In this document: in pieces, positions 44,893 through 53,474 of the stretch
Layout: each line of letters opens with the position of its first letter
Numbering within the stretch: position 1 is the first letter of the stretch
From: Frateuria aurantia DSM 6220
GTDB taxonomy: Bacteria > Pseudomonadota > Gammaproteobacteria > Xanthomonadales > Rhodanobacteraceae
Assembly (NCBI RefSeq): GCF_000242255.2
Contig: NC_017033.1
Span: forward strand, 1,178,001-1,242,000
Length of the DNA: 64,000 bases
Direction of reading: 5' to 3'
Made by a program: the position numbers and the translations under genes
The notes under the pieces: model-generated
What the model was told of the DNA's origin: nothing
Seen by the model: the letters and a program-made list of their open reading frames with translations, nothing else
Databases searched by the model: none

Positions 44893-46373
44893 TCCGCCCG
44901 TGGCGGAGCGGCCTGTATCTGTTGCTGGCCGGTCTGGCCGGCTGCAGCTGGTTTCATCCGGTCGGGCCTGACTACCATGCGCCCGGCAAGCCCAAGGCCT
45001 TGCCGCTGGAAAATGCCGATGAGGCGGTGTTTTCCAGGCAGGCGCCGGTCGACGCCTGGTGGCAGCTGTACCGCGATCCGGCGGTGCAGTCTCTGGTCCG
45101 GCAGGCTCTGCACAACAATCTGGATCTGCGCGCCGCCGCGGCTAGTCTGCGCCAGTCCCAGGCCGCGCTGGACGAGGCCCGCACCCAATGGCTGCCCAGT
45201 ACTGACCTCAGCGTGTCGGCCAGCCGACGTCGCGGCAATGTCTATGGTTCGCCGCTGCTGCAGGAGACCTCGGGCTTTATTTCCGGCCTGACCGTGTCTT
45301 ATGAGCTGGACTTGTTCGGCCGCATCCGCCGCACCGTGGAGCAGAGCCGGGCCAGCGAAGAAGCCCAGCAATACGCCTTTGTCGCCGCTCAGCTGCAGGT
45401 GGCCGCCAGCACCGTGCAGGCCTATGCGCTGGCCTGCCAGAGTCAGGCCCAGCTGGACGTGGCGAACCACAGCATCGCGATCAGCCGGCAATTGCTGGAG
45501 GTCACTGGCCGGCTGGCCAGCGGCGGCGCCAGCAGCGAGCTCGACGTCACCCGGGCCCGGGCCCAGCTGGCCAGCAGCCAGTCGGCCGTCGCGCCGTTGC
45601 AGGCCCAGCGCAATGGTGCCTTGTATGCGCTGGCGGTCCTGCTGGGCGAGCCGCCGGAACATCCTCCGGTCGCGGCAGCGACCTGTGCGCGGCCGCCGAC
45701 CGTGCAGCAAGTGATACCCGTGGGTGACGGCCTGGCCTTGCTGCGGCGACGGCCGGATGTCAACCAGGCCGAGCGCGAACTGCAGGTTGCCAGTGCCGGC
45801 ATCGGCGTGGCCAAGGCCGCCTTGTGGCCTACGGTCAGCATCGGCCTGGGCTATGGCGGTGCCGGTGGCACCATTCCTTCGATGTTCGAGGCCTCGGATC
45901 GGACCTGGAGCGCAGGTCCGTTGCTGCACTGGACGATTCCCAATCGCCGGCTGGCTCATGCCCAGATCGCCTCGGCACGCGCCGGTCTGGATGTCGCCCT
46001 GGCGCGCTATGACGGAGTGGTGCTGAACGCTCTGAAGGAAACCGAAGGGGCGCTGGATGACTATGCCCGCGCCCTGGATCATCGCGAGGCCCTGATCAAG
46101 GTCCGCGATGCCGATGCCACGGCGCTGGCCCAGGCGACGCGCCTGTACCAGCGCGGGGCCAGCCCGTATCTGGACATGCTGACCGCCCAGCAGACCCTGG
46201 CCGGCTCCGAGGCCAGCCTGGCCCTGGCCGATGGCGCCGTCGCCGCCGACCAGATCGCGGTGTTTCTGAGTCTGGGCGGCAGCTGGGATGCCAAGGCCCA
46301 GCAGGCCGCCGACGAGGCCCAGCGCGTGGCCCGCGATCATGCCCGTACGGACCTGCAGCAGGACAGGCGCTGA
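44883..46373 (+). CDS. NodT-family outer-membrane efflux lipoprotein
   Basis: TolC-like channel of 496 aa. The signal ends in the lipobox L-A-G-C, typical of NodT-type channels. It is followed by V-G-P-D-Y and two repeats of the outer-membrane efflux domain. Family segments L-D-L-F-G-R-I-R-R and R-R-P-D-V are present. It completes the FUSC-DUF1656-HlyD-OMF pump. The start overlaps the adaptor gene by 10 bases. No terminator is evident downstream. Confidence 0.9.
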   Translation: MAVIRPWRSGLYLLLAGLAGCSWFHPVGPDYHAPGKPKALPLENADEAVFSRQAPVDAWWQLYRDPAVQSLVRQALHNNLDLRAAAASLRQSQAALDEARTQWLPSTDLSVSASRRRGNVYGSPLLQETSGFISGLTVSYELDLFGRIRRTVEQSRASEEAQQYAFVAAQLQVAASTVQAYALACQSQAQLDVANHSIAISRQLLEVTGRLASGGASSELDVTRARAQLASSQSAVAPLQAQRNGALYALAVLLGEPPEHPPVAAATCARPPTVQQVIPVGDGLALLRRRPDVNQAERELQVASAGIGVAKAALWPTVSIGLGYGGAGGTIPSMFEASDRTWSAGPLLHWTIPNRRLAHAQIASARAGLDVALARYDGVVLNALKETEGALDDYARALDHREALIKVRDADATALAQATRLYQRGASPYLDMLTAQQTLAGSEASLALADGAVAADQIAVFLSLGGSWDAKAQQAADEAQRVARDHARTDLQQDRR

Positions 46374-46773
46374 GCCCGGAACTGGCTGCCATGGCGATCG
46401 CGGCAGCAAGAAACAGAAGTTGTCGCTCTCGGCAAAGTACCTTTGACGTTGGCGCTGAATGACCTGCAACATGCCCTTGGCTGCAACGGTTTCGGGCCAT
46501 CGCCGTTCACAGACATGTTCTTCTGCCGGATCTCTAAGTGGATCCTTGTCGCCAAGGGCGATGGTATTGCGGGGCAGCCCTGGGCTGAGCTTGCGAAAGT
46601 GCAGGCGATGGCCCGGGGAGGGGCTGGCGGCGGGAACTGGCGCTCATGGCGCCGATGTCCTTCGAGCGGCCTCTGCTCATGCTTTCGTTGATGATCCGGC
46701 GCACTGACTTCGGCTTCTGCTGCACGAGGAGCGTCTGTCCGGTGCGCACCCATTCGTCGGGTCTCCAAGGGCT
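46374..46773. other. 400-base region without a recognised gene
   Basis: Several frames of 60-140 codons exist on both strands, but none has a ribosome-binding site or a recognisable product. It separates the efflux operon from the toxin-antitoxin locus and may hold a decayed gene. No terminal inverted repeats were spotted. Confidence 0.45.
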
Positions 46774-47406
46774 TCAGGATGTTTCGTCATATGGCTCGTC
46801 AGGACCAAGGTCAGGCTCCACGCCGATGCGGTAGGTGACAACGAAAGGCGCCCATTCCACATGCTCCGCCAGGTCGATGTCGTCGCAGACGAGGATCTTT
46901 GTCTGGGCGCGCTCGAAGAGCGCGATGCTCGCCGCGGGATAGTTGTTGCGCGACGGATAGAGCACCCCGTCGAACAGTGGCACACCGGTCTCTGCGAGCA
47001 TCGCGTGCACCTGGGCGGACACCTGCTGCGTGTGCGTGTAGTCGCGGCCGGCCAATGGCTCCAGATTCAGGCCGAAGTAGCCCGCCATGACGCCCTGCGC
47101 CGTGAGGTCGGCCAGGAACATGTCATCCAGTACGCCTGCTGCGCGCACCATCCAGGCCCGGACTTCTTTCAGCGCGATCGAGCGTTGCGCGTCCGCAAGC
47201 CATGGGTGCTTGTGAAATACCGATTCCATCAGCGCCGTGGACAGGTCGCGCCCCAGGTAGAGCAAGCCATAGCCCCGTGCCGGGTCATCAGAGCGATTGG
47301 TGCCGCTGCGGCCCTAGTACAGCGGGCTGCCCCGATAGATGACGCGGCTCACATGCTGGAGCAGTTCACCGGCCTCAATCAGGAACGAAGGCAGCGCGCG
47401 GTCCAT
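46774..47406 (-). pseudogene. RES-domain toxin gene interrupted by an in-frame TAG
   Basis: The frame runs from ATG 47406, three bases after the antitoxin stop, to 46774 and would give about 210 aa with one internal amber codon at 47316-47314 (codon 31). The first 30 codons include R-V-I-Y-R-G-S-P-L-Y. After the TAG the protein continues with G-L-L-Y-L-G-R-D, A-L-M-E-S-V-F-H and a normal RES C-terminus. RES toxins deplete NAD+; the arginine, tyrosine and glutamate expected of the fold are all present. The single nonsense change falls within the conserved P-L-Y-x-G-R stretch, so the toxin should be dead unless TAG is read through or a TTG re-start gives an N-truncated product. Confidence 0.85.
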
Positions 47407-47409
47407 GAT

Positions 47410-48036
47410 TCAATGCATCTGCAAGCCCAGCACGTTGAACACGGCTTCCGCCACGTCATCGATCGTGCCATTCGTCACCGCGTCCACCGCTGAGCGACCG
47501 CCCAGGCCTTCGAGCGGCTCGGACAGTGCGCGATAGATCGTCCAGTGGTCGATGCCCTCGACCTTCTGAAGTACGGTTCGGGTCAACTGCTGCTTTGCCG
47601 GATCGAGCTGCCAGTCAGGCACCTTCTGGCCGCGCGGCCCCACGTTGAGCGCCAGCAGTCGGCGGGCAAGGATGTCCTTGTAGATCTGCTGCCGCGACTT
47701 GTTCGCCAGCTTCGCGTACACGGGGATCAGCAAATTGTGCGGCTGGTTGAAGGCGTCCAGCAGCGCGGCGCGGCCTCGCTGGACGTCGGTTCCAGTCGGT
47801 GCCCAAGGGGTGTCGGCGCGCAGCACGGCCGCCTTGCGCTCCAAAGACTGCCTCACTGTTTCGCCTTCCAGCTTGGCTGGCAGCTTCACTGCCTCCACGC
47901 GCTCGTGGACGAAGGCCTGCAACTCGGCCGCGAACGCTGCTGCATCCCGGATGTCGACGGCATCCGTGAAACGGTGAACATCGTCCACCGTGACACGCGG
48001 CAGACGCCGGGCAATGAAATCAATGTTGGAGGGCAT
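47410..48036 (-). CDS. Xre/MbcA/ParS-type antitoxin of the RES locus
   Basis: Antitoxin of 208 aa. The C-terminal ~55 residues match the toxin-binding domain (D-H-W-T-I-Y-R-A-L-S-E-P, G-G-R-S-A-V-D-A-V-T-N-G, V-F-N-V-L-G). The upstream part is an Xre-like DNA-binding region, longer than in the shortest family members. The ATG at 48036 is six bases from GGGAG; the ATG at 48042 would touch that site. The reading frame is intact although the toxin is broken. It probably represses its own promoter through the palindrome at 48091-48106. Confidence 0.85.
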   Translation of the reverse strand: MPSNIDFIARRLPRVTVDDVHRFTDAVDIRDAAAFAAELQAFVHERVEAVKLPAKLEGETVRQSLERKAAVLRADTPWAPTGTDVQRGRAALLDAFNQPHNLLIPVYAKLANKSRQQIYKDILARRLLALNVGPRGQKVPDWQLDPAKQQLTRTVLQKVEGIDHWTIYRALSEPLEGLGGRSAVDAVTNGTIDDVAEAVFNVLGLQMH

Positions 48037-48339
48037 GGTCATCTCCCAAACGGCTTCGGGGTAAAATCAATATAGTCGCCCTTGTCGCGTTTGTCATTTA
48101 TGACAAGTGGGCACGGTCCTGCCCGGTACTGAGAGGGTGCCTGAATGTTGAAATCCGTCGAACGATGGGAGTGTCCCGCTCGGGGCAAGCCTGCCGGACG
48201 GGAAAAGCAGGCAGGGGTGCCGGCCATCTCGTGAGGTCCGGGTTCGCCGGGGATGGCGGCGCCGGGTGGGGCAGGGGGCAGCCAGCGCGGCCCTCTGCTT
48301 CAGGAGTGGGGAGGGGAGGTGTTTTGTGACGGTCTGCCC
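48037..48339. other. 303-base region between antitoxin and sdaA
   Basis: The first ~70 bases hold the antitoxin promoter/operator. The remaining ~230 bases, downstream of sdaA on the minus strand, show no gene and no clear terminator. Confidence 0.55.
48069..48106 (-). promoter_or_regulatory. Antitoxin promoter with overlapping palindromic operator
   Basis: On the minus strand, ATGACA (48097-48092), a 17-base spacer, then TATATT (48074-48069). The palindrome TTGTCA-TTTA-TGACAA (48091-48106) covers the -35. A further half-site TTGTC lies at 48082-48086, 9 bases away. This layout suits autorepression by the Xre-type antitoxin. Confidence 0.65.
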
Positions 48340-49722
48340 TCAGCACTCGATGACATTGACGGCCAGGCCGCCGCGCGAGGTTTCCTTGTATTTGTCCTTC
48401 ATATCGCGGCCGGTGGCGCGCATGGTGGCGATGACCTTGTCCAGCGAGACGCGGTGCTTGCCGTCGCTTTTCAGGGCCATCCGGCTGGCGTTGATGGCCT
48501 TGACCGAGCCCATGGCATTGCGTTCGATGCAGGGGATCTGGACCAGGCCGCCGATGGGGTCGCAGGTCAGGCCCAGATTGTGTTCCATGCCGATTTCGGC
48601 CGCGTTCTCGACCTGCCAGATATTGCCGCCCAGGGCCGCGGTGAGGCCGCCGGCAGCCATGGAGCAGGCGACGCCGACTTCGCCCTGACAGCCGACTTCG
48701 GCGCCGGAGATCGAAGCGTTTTCCTTGTACAGGATGGCGATGGCGCCGGCGGTCAGCAGAAAGTCGATGATGCCCTCGTCGGTGGCCGAGGCGGTACAGC
48801 GGTGGTAGTAGTGCAACACCGCCGGCACGATGCCGGCCGCGCCATTGGTCGGCGCGGTGACGACGCGGCCGCCGGCGGCGTTTTCCTCGTTGACCGCCAA
48901 AGCATACAGATTGACCCAGTCCAGAATGGTCAGCGGGTCGCGCAAGGCCTGTTCGGGGCGGTCGCGCAGTTCGGCGGCCATGGCCGGGGCGCGTCGGCCC
49001 ACCTTCAGGCCGCCGGGCAGTACGCCGGGCGAGCGCATGCCGCGTGCCACGCAGGCCTGCATCACGTGCCAGATATGGAGCAGGCCTTCGCGGATTTCGG
49101 CTTCGCTGCGCCAGACCTTTTCATTGGCCAGCATCAGCTGGGCGATGCTCAAGTCATGGCGATCGCACAAGGCCAGCATCTCGTCGCCGCTGGCGAAGGG
49201 GTAGGGCTGGGGCGTGGTATCGGGAACGATGCGGTTTTCGGAGGCCTCGTCGTGGTTGACCACGAAACCGCCGCCGATGGAGTAATAATCGCCGCGCGCG
49301 AGTTCTTCGCCCAGGGCGTTCCAGGCGGTGAAGCGCATGCCGTTGGTATGGAAGGGCAGTTTCTGACGCTTGTTGAACTGCAGATCGCGTTTTTCATCGA
49401 AATCGACAGCGACCGTGTCGGACAGGCGGATCCGGCGGTTGCGGCGGATGTCGGCCAGCATGCCAGCAATCATGTCCGGATCGATGGTGTCCGGGTGCTG
49501 GCCTTCCAGCCCCAGCAGGATCGCGGTATCGGTGCCGTGGCCGCGCCCGGTCAGGGCCAGCGAGCCATACAGGTCGACCCGGATACGCTGGACCTGTTCG
49601 AGTTTGCCGGCCGCCTTCAGCCAGCGCCGTACAAAGCGGGCGGCCGCCTGCATCGGCCCCACCGTATGGGACGAGGAAGGGCCGATGCCGACCTTGAAGA
49701 TATCGAAAACGCTGACTGCCAT
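48340..49722 (-). CDS. sdaA: L-serine deaminase (iron-sulfur L-serine ammonia-lyase)
   Basis: Converts L-serine to pyruvate and ammonia using a [4Fe-4S] cluster. The product has 460 aa, the single-chain form with N-terminal beta and C-terminal alpha domains. The substrate motif [11 protein letters not shown] is near the N-terminus. Cluster cysteines are in [18 protein letters not shown] and I-P-C-I-E-R-N, and the chain ends in cysteine, as in SdaA/SdaB. The start at 49722 (M-A-V-S-V-F-D-I-F) matches the family; the frame extends ten codons further without support. Confidence 0.95.
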   Translation of the reverse strand: MAVSVFDIFKVGIGPSSSHTVGPMQAAARFVRRWLKAAGKLEQVQRIRVDLYGSLALTGRGHGTDTAILLGLEGQHPDTIDPDMIAGMLADIRRNRRIRLSDTVAVDFDEKRDLQFNKRQKLPFHTNGMRFTAWNALGEELARGDYYSIGGGFVVNHDEASENRIVPDTTPQPYPFASGDEMLALCDRHDLSIAQLMLANEKVWRSEAEIREGLLHIWHVMQACVARGMRSPGVLPGGLKVGRRAPAMAAELRDRPEQALRDPLTILDWVNLYALAVNEENAAGGRVVTAPTNGAAGIVPAVLHYYHRCTASATDEGIIDFLLTAGAIAILYKENASISGAEVGCQGEVGVACSMAAGGLTAALGGNIWQVENAAEIGMEHNLGLTCDPIGGLVQIPCIERNAMGSVKAINASRMALKSDGKHRVSLDKVIATMRATGRDMKDKYKETSRGGLAVNVIEC

Positions 49723-49806
49723 GGAATCCTGCCACCAAACCTGATCCGCCATTTTACGCGTGGGGCACAGTTCAAGGCGATGGTTGGCGAGATGGCCCGT
49801 CCGGGC

Positions 49807-51918
49807 TCAGACGGAGGGACGATCCAGAGCAATCGCACGGTCGGCACTGGCGATGGTCGAGGGGCGATGGGCGATGATGACGCGGGTGATGCTGAGCTCG
49901 GCGATGGCCTGGTTGATACGGGCCTCATTGGCCAGATCGAGATGACTGGTGGCTTCGTCCAGAAACAGAATCTTCGGCTGCCGATACAGGGCGCGGGCCA
50001 GCAGCAGGCGCTGGCGCTGGCCGCCGCTGAGGCTGCCGCCCAGTTCGCTGATCAGGGTCTCGTAGCCCATCGGCATCTGCATGATTTCGGCATGGATATG
50101 GCAGCGGATGGCGCAGTCGATGACGCGGTCGCGATCCACGTCCTCGCTGAAGCCGGCGATATTGTCGGTGATCGAGCCGGCAAACAGCTTGTCGTCCTGC
50201 AGTACACAGGCGATCTGGTCGCGGTAGTTGTTGAGGCCGACCTTGTGGATGTCCAGCTGGTTGACGAAGATCTGACCTTCGGTCGGCACCAGCAGGCCGC
50301 ACATCAGTTTCATCAAGGTGGTCTTTCCCAGACCCGAAGGACCGGTCAGGGCCACACTTTCGCCGGGGGCGATGCTCAGGTCCAGCCGGTGGATGATGGG
50401 TGGAGCGGTGACATCGTACTGGAAGCTGAGTCCGCGCAGATCCAGGCCGGCCTGGGCATCGGGCGGCAGCAGCATCCGCGGCGGGGCCTCGGCCTCGGGT
50501 TCGCTCATGGCGATGTCCGACAGCCGTTCACTATGCAGGCTGAGCATGCGCAGCTGGATGGCCAGACTGACCAGATTGCCGGCGCGATCCGAGAACTGGC
50601 CGCGATAGGCATTGAAGGCCACGAACATGCCCAGGGTCATGTGGTTGTCGATGACCTGGCTGGCGCCCAGCCACAGCACGGCGATCTGGTCGATGGCGGC
50701 GATAAAGGTGTTGATGCCGCCGAACAGCATGTCCAGCCGGGTGATGTGGATGCGGGCATTGATGGCATCGACGTTCATGTTCAGCCACAGCCGGCCACGG
50801 CTGCCGGTCAGACCCAGTGCCTTGAGGGTGGCGATGCTGTACAGGGTCTCCATGAAGTGCGAGCCGGTGCGGGCCTCCTTCACGATCTGGTCTTCCGAGG
50901 CCTGTCGATAGGAACGGTAGGTAGCCAGTCGCAGTCCGGCATAGACGGCGGTGAAGCCGACGACGACCCAGACCAGCCAGCCGCCGTAGAGCATCATCAT
51001 CACCAGCAGGCCCAGGCTCATCACGCCGTCGATGATGCCGCTGACCATCTGGGTGCTGAGGGTGGCGCGCACCGTGTTCAGGGAGCCGAAGCGTGACTGG
51101 ATGTCGCCGAGCTTGCGCTTTTCGAAATAGGCCAGCGGCAGGCGCACCAGATGCTCGAACAGGCCGGCTTTCCACTGCACGTCGATCAGCGCGCCCAGCA
51201 CGATGCCGATCCAGGCGCGCAGGGTGGCGACGAAACTGCGGAACAGGGTGAAGAACAGCAGGCCCAGACAGATGGTGATCAGCAGGCCATGGTCGCGGGC
51301 GATGATGACATGGTCCATCACCAGCTGGGTGCCGACCGGGGTCAGCAGATTGATGGCCTCGATCACCAGCGACAGGCTGAAGATCTTGGCCAGGGCCGGT
51401 CGCAGACCGCGCACCTGGGCCAGCAACGGCCACAGCCGCAGGCGCTGGCGCTGGGTGCGGGGCCGGAATTCGGCGGTCGGCCACACTTCCAGTGCCACCC
51501 CGGTGAAGTGGCGGGAGGCCTCGGCCAGACTGATTACGCGTCGTCCCATCGCCGGGTCGTGGATCACCAGCCGGCCGCGACGCAGGCCGACCAATACCAC
51601 GAAATGGTTGAAGTCCCAGTGCAGCAGGCAGGGCCGGCGCAAGGCCTTCAACTCATCCAGTTCCAGCGTCAAGGCACGGCTGTCCAGTTGCAAGGCCCTG
51701 GCGATGGCCACCAGTTGGCCCAGATGCGCCCCCTGGGCCGGCAATCCGTAGTGCTGGCGCAGCCAGGGCAGATCCACCTGCAGGCCGAAATGACCGCAGA
51801 CCATCGCCAGTGCCGCCAGTCCGCATTCGGAGGCCTCGGTCTGCAGAATCTGCGGCACGTTCCGGCGCAGGCCCAGCTGCAGACGACGCATGGCTTCGCC
51901 CCAGTGCGGCTTATCCAT
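49807..51918 (-). CDS. Peptidase C39-containing ABC exporter (bacteriocin/peptide type)
   Basis: Product of 703 aa combining three modules. Residues ~20-145 are a C39 protease with Q-T-E-A-S-E-C-G (C32), H105 in F-N-H-F-V-V-L and D121 in H-D-P-A-M-G, so the catalytic set is intact. A six-helix transmembrane domain covers ~165-440. The nucleotide-binding domain has G-P-S-G-L-G-K-T-T, L-S-G-G-Q-R-Q-R and D-E-A-T-S-H-L-D. Such proteins cut double-glycine leaders and export the peptide. The start overlaps the end of the adaptor gene by 8 bases. No double-glycine peptide gene was found nearby. Confidence 0.92.
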   Translation of the reverse strand: MDKPHWGEAMRRLQLGLRRNVPQILQTEASECGLAALAMVCGHFGLQVDLPWLRQHYGLPAQGAHLGQLVAIARALQLDSRALTLELDELKALRRPCLLHWDFNHFVVLVGLRRGRLVIHDPAMGRRVISLAEASRHFTGVALEVWPTAEFRPRTQRQRLRLWPLLAQVRGLRPALAKIFSLSLVIEAINLLTPVGTQLVMDHVIIARDHGLLITICLGLLFFTLFRSFVATLRAWIGIVLGALIDVQWKAGLFEHLVRLPLAYFEKRKLGDIQSRFGSLNTVRATLSTQMVSGIIDGVMSLGLLVMMMLYGGWLVWVVVGFTAVYAGLRLATYRSYRQASEDQIVKEARTGSHFMETLYSIATLKALGLTGSRGRLWLNMNVDAINARIHITRLDMLFGGINTFIAAIDQIAVLWLGASQVIDNHMTLGMFVAFNAYRGQFSDRAGNLVSLAIQLRMLSLHSERLSDIAMSEPEAEAPPRMLLPPDAQAGLDLRGLSFQYDVTAPPIIHRLDLSIAPGESVALTGPSGLGKTTLMKLMCGLLVPTEGQIFVNQLDIHKVGLNNYRDQIACVLQDDKLFAGSITDNIAGFSEDVDRDRVIDCAIRCHIHAEIMQMPMGYETLISELGGSLSGGQRQRLLLARALYRQPKILFLDEATSHLDLANEARINQAIAELSITRVIIAHRPSTIASADRAIALDRPSV

Positions 51919-53206
51919 GCACCGGACCGCTGACGCTGGTGCGGATATCGTAGAACGGGGCCAGAATCCATTGGTACAGCGGCCGCCGCTCCAGGAACAA
52001 GGTGGCTTCGGCGCGCATGCCGCTGGACAGTTGCAGCTGGCTGTCCCGGTAGCGGAAATGGACACGCCCGGGTTGCACGGTCACCTTGTAGAAGGTATCG
52101 GCACGGCCGCCGGTACGTGGATCGGCGGCCGGCGGATTGCTGTAGCTGGCCATTTCCTGGGGGGCGGCGGCCACGGCCGAAACCGAGGTGATCAGACCGT
52201 CGAATTGCGAAAATTTCTGATACGGAAATGCATCGTAACGGATATTGATGTGCTGGCCGGGCCGGACATAGGGCACGCTGCTGCTGGGCACCCAGAAAAT
52301 CAGCCGCCAGGCGCTGTCGGTTGCCGGGCTGAGCTGGGCCAGGCTGTCGCCGGGCTGCACCATCTGTCCCACGGTCACCGCCATGGACTGCACGCGGCCG
52401 GGGGCGGGCGCCTTGATCAGCAGGCTGCCCTTGGCCTCGGTCTCGTCCAGCTGGCGCTGCAGATCATCACGCCGGGCGCGGTATTGCGCGATCTGGTTGT
52501 CGAATTCGGCGGCGCGGGTGGTCAGCTGGCTGCCGATATTGGCGATCTGCAGCTCATCCTGGCGGCTCTGGCTGTACAGGCTCTGGTACTGGTACTGCTG
52601 CTGGTAATACAGGTAGCGCTGGTTGCTGCTCTGATCCTTGGTGATCAGTCCGCGTTTCAGATACGACTCGTAGTTCTGCATATTGCGCAGCATGTCCCCC
52701 ATGCCGACCCGGGCGCTGTCGGCGACCTTGCGGGCCTGGCTGCGGTCCTGCCGGTACATCGCCAGCTGCTGGCGCAGATTGTCCAGGGTCTGGGTCTTGC
52801 TGGTTTCCAGGCTGGCGACGATGGTGTCGATGCGCTCGATCTGGCTGCGGATCTGTTCGGCGCCACGACTGTTGACCTCGCCGGAGCGGGTACTGCGGTC
52901 CACGTTCAGCTGGTACAGCACGGCGTCCTTGACGACTACCTCGCCTGGGCTGGCCAAGGCCTGCGAGACATAGCCCTGCTGTGGCGCGTACAAGGTGATG
53001 GCATGCGGCTGGGTGATCACCTCGCCACCGACGCTGACGCGGCGGGTATAGCGGCCTTCGATCAGCAACCACAGCAGTGCGGCGAGAAACAGCAGCGAGA
53101 CGGCCGTGACCGCGATCAGGGGCAGCGGCGTAGCCAGCATGGCGTGGCCGTTCCAGCGCTGGCGCTGATGCTGCAAGGCCTGGGGCCGGAAGATGGGTTG
53201 GGCCAT
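51911..53206 (-). CDS. HlyD-family adaptor of the C39 peptide exporter
   Basis: Product of 431 aa. A single membrane helix (residues ~25-48) follows a short cytoplasmic N-terminus. A long coiled-coil hairpin (residues ~115-265, Q/R/L rich) lies between two lipoyl half-motifs (T-L-Y-A-P-Q-Q-G-Y-V and I-K-A-P-A-P-G-R-V). The C-terminus is a beta-barrel-like region. It resembles CvaA/MchE-type adaptors, which pair with C39 exporters. The start at 53206 (M-A-Q-P-I-F-R) follows AGGGAA. No TolC gene is adjacent; the outer-membrane partner must come from elsewhere. Confidence 0.9.
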   Translation of the reverse strand: MAQPIFRPQALQHQRQRWNGHAMLATPLPLIAVTAVSLLFLAALLWLLIEGRYTRRVSVGGEVITQPHAITLYAPQQGYVSQALASPGEVVVKDAVLYQLNVDRSTRSGEVNSRGAEQIRSQIERIDTIVASLETSKTQTLDNLRQQLAMYRQDRSQARKVADSARVGMGDMLRNMQNYESYLKRGLITKDQSSNQRYLYYQQQYQYQSLYSQSRQDELQIANIGSQLTTRAAEFDNQIAQYRARRDDLQRQLDETEAKGSLLIKAPAPGRVQSMAVTVGQMVQPGDSLAQLSPATDSAWRLIFWVPSSSVPYVRPGQHINIRYDAFPYQKFSQFDGLITSVSAVAAAPQEMASYSNPPAADPRTGGRADTFYKVTVQPGRVHFRYRDSQLQLSSGMRAEATLFLERRPLYQWILAPFYDIRTSVSGPVHG

Positions 53207-53430
53207 GGCTGCATTCCCTTGCAGGCCGGCGGTGTCGACGCTGCCCGGGCCTGCCGGCGTCATCCCGTCATGAAAGGCGGGGCCGGTCCTTGCCCCGGCG
53301 GCGCCTGGCCGCAGGCTCGGATCACAAACGGCTGCACGATGTCTCGACGGTCAGCCCCATGCATCCTGCCGGGGCGTTGGCGACGTCTTGGGCCTTACGA
53401 AACCACAGGCGATATATCGGCTGCGTGAAA

Positions 53431-53474
53431 GCCAGGTGACCACCGGCGGCAAACGGCGCCGTCGGTGGTCTGGC
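53431..53474 (-). terminator. Terminator-like hairpin after the E2 gene
   Basis: Nearly complementary 20-base arms (53431-53450 and 53455-53474) around AAAC, starting immediately after the E2 stop codon on the minus strand and followed by TTTC. The long stem and short T run suggest a terminator or a 3'-protecting structure. Confidence 0.6.

Noticed and set aside
48253-51096. 947-codon open frame antisense to sdaA and the ABC exporter
   Set aside because: It spans two unrelated minus-strand genes, and its product is G/Q/A/D-rich noise typical of high-GC antisense frames.
53207-53474. Double-glycine leader peptide gene upstream of the exporter
   Set aside because: Minus-strand frames were read; only very short frames without a leader-like hydrophobic or acidic segment ending in GG were found, and part of the region is the E2 terminator hairpin.
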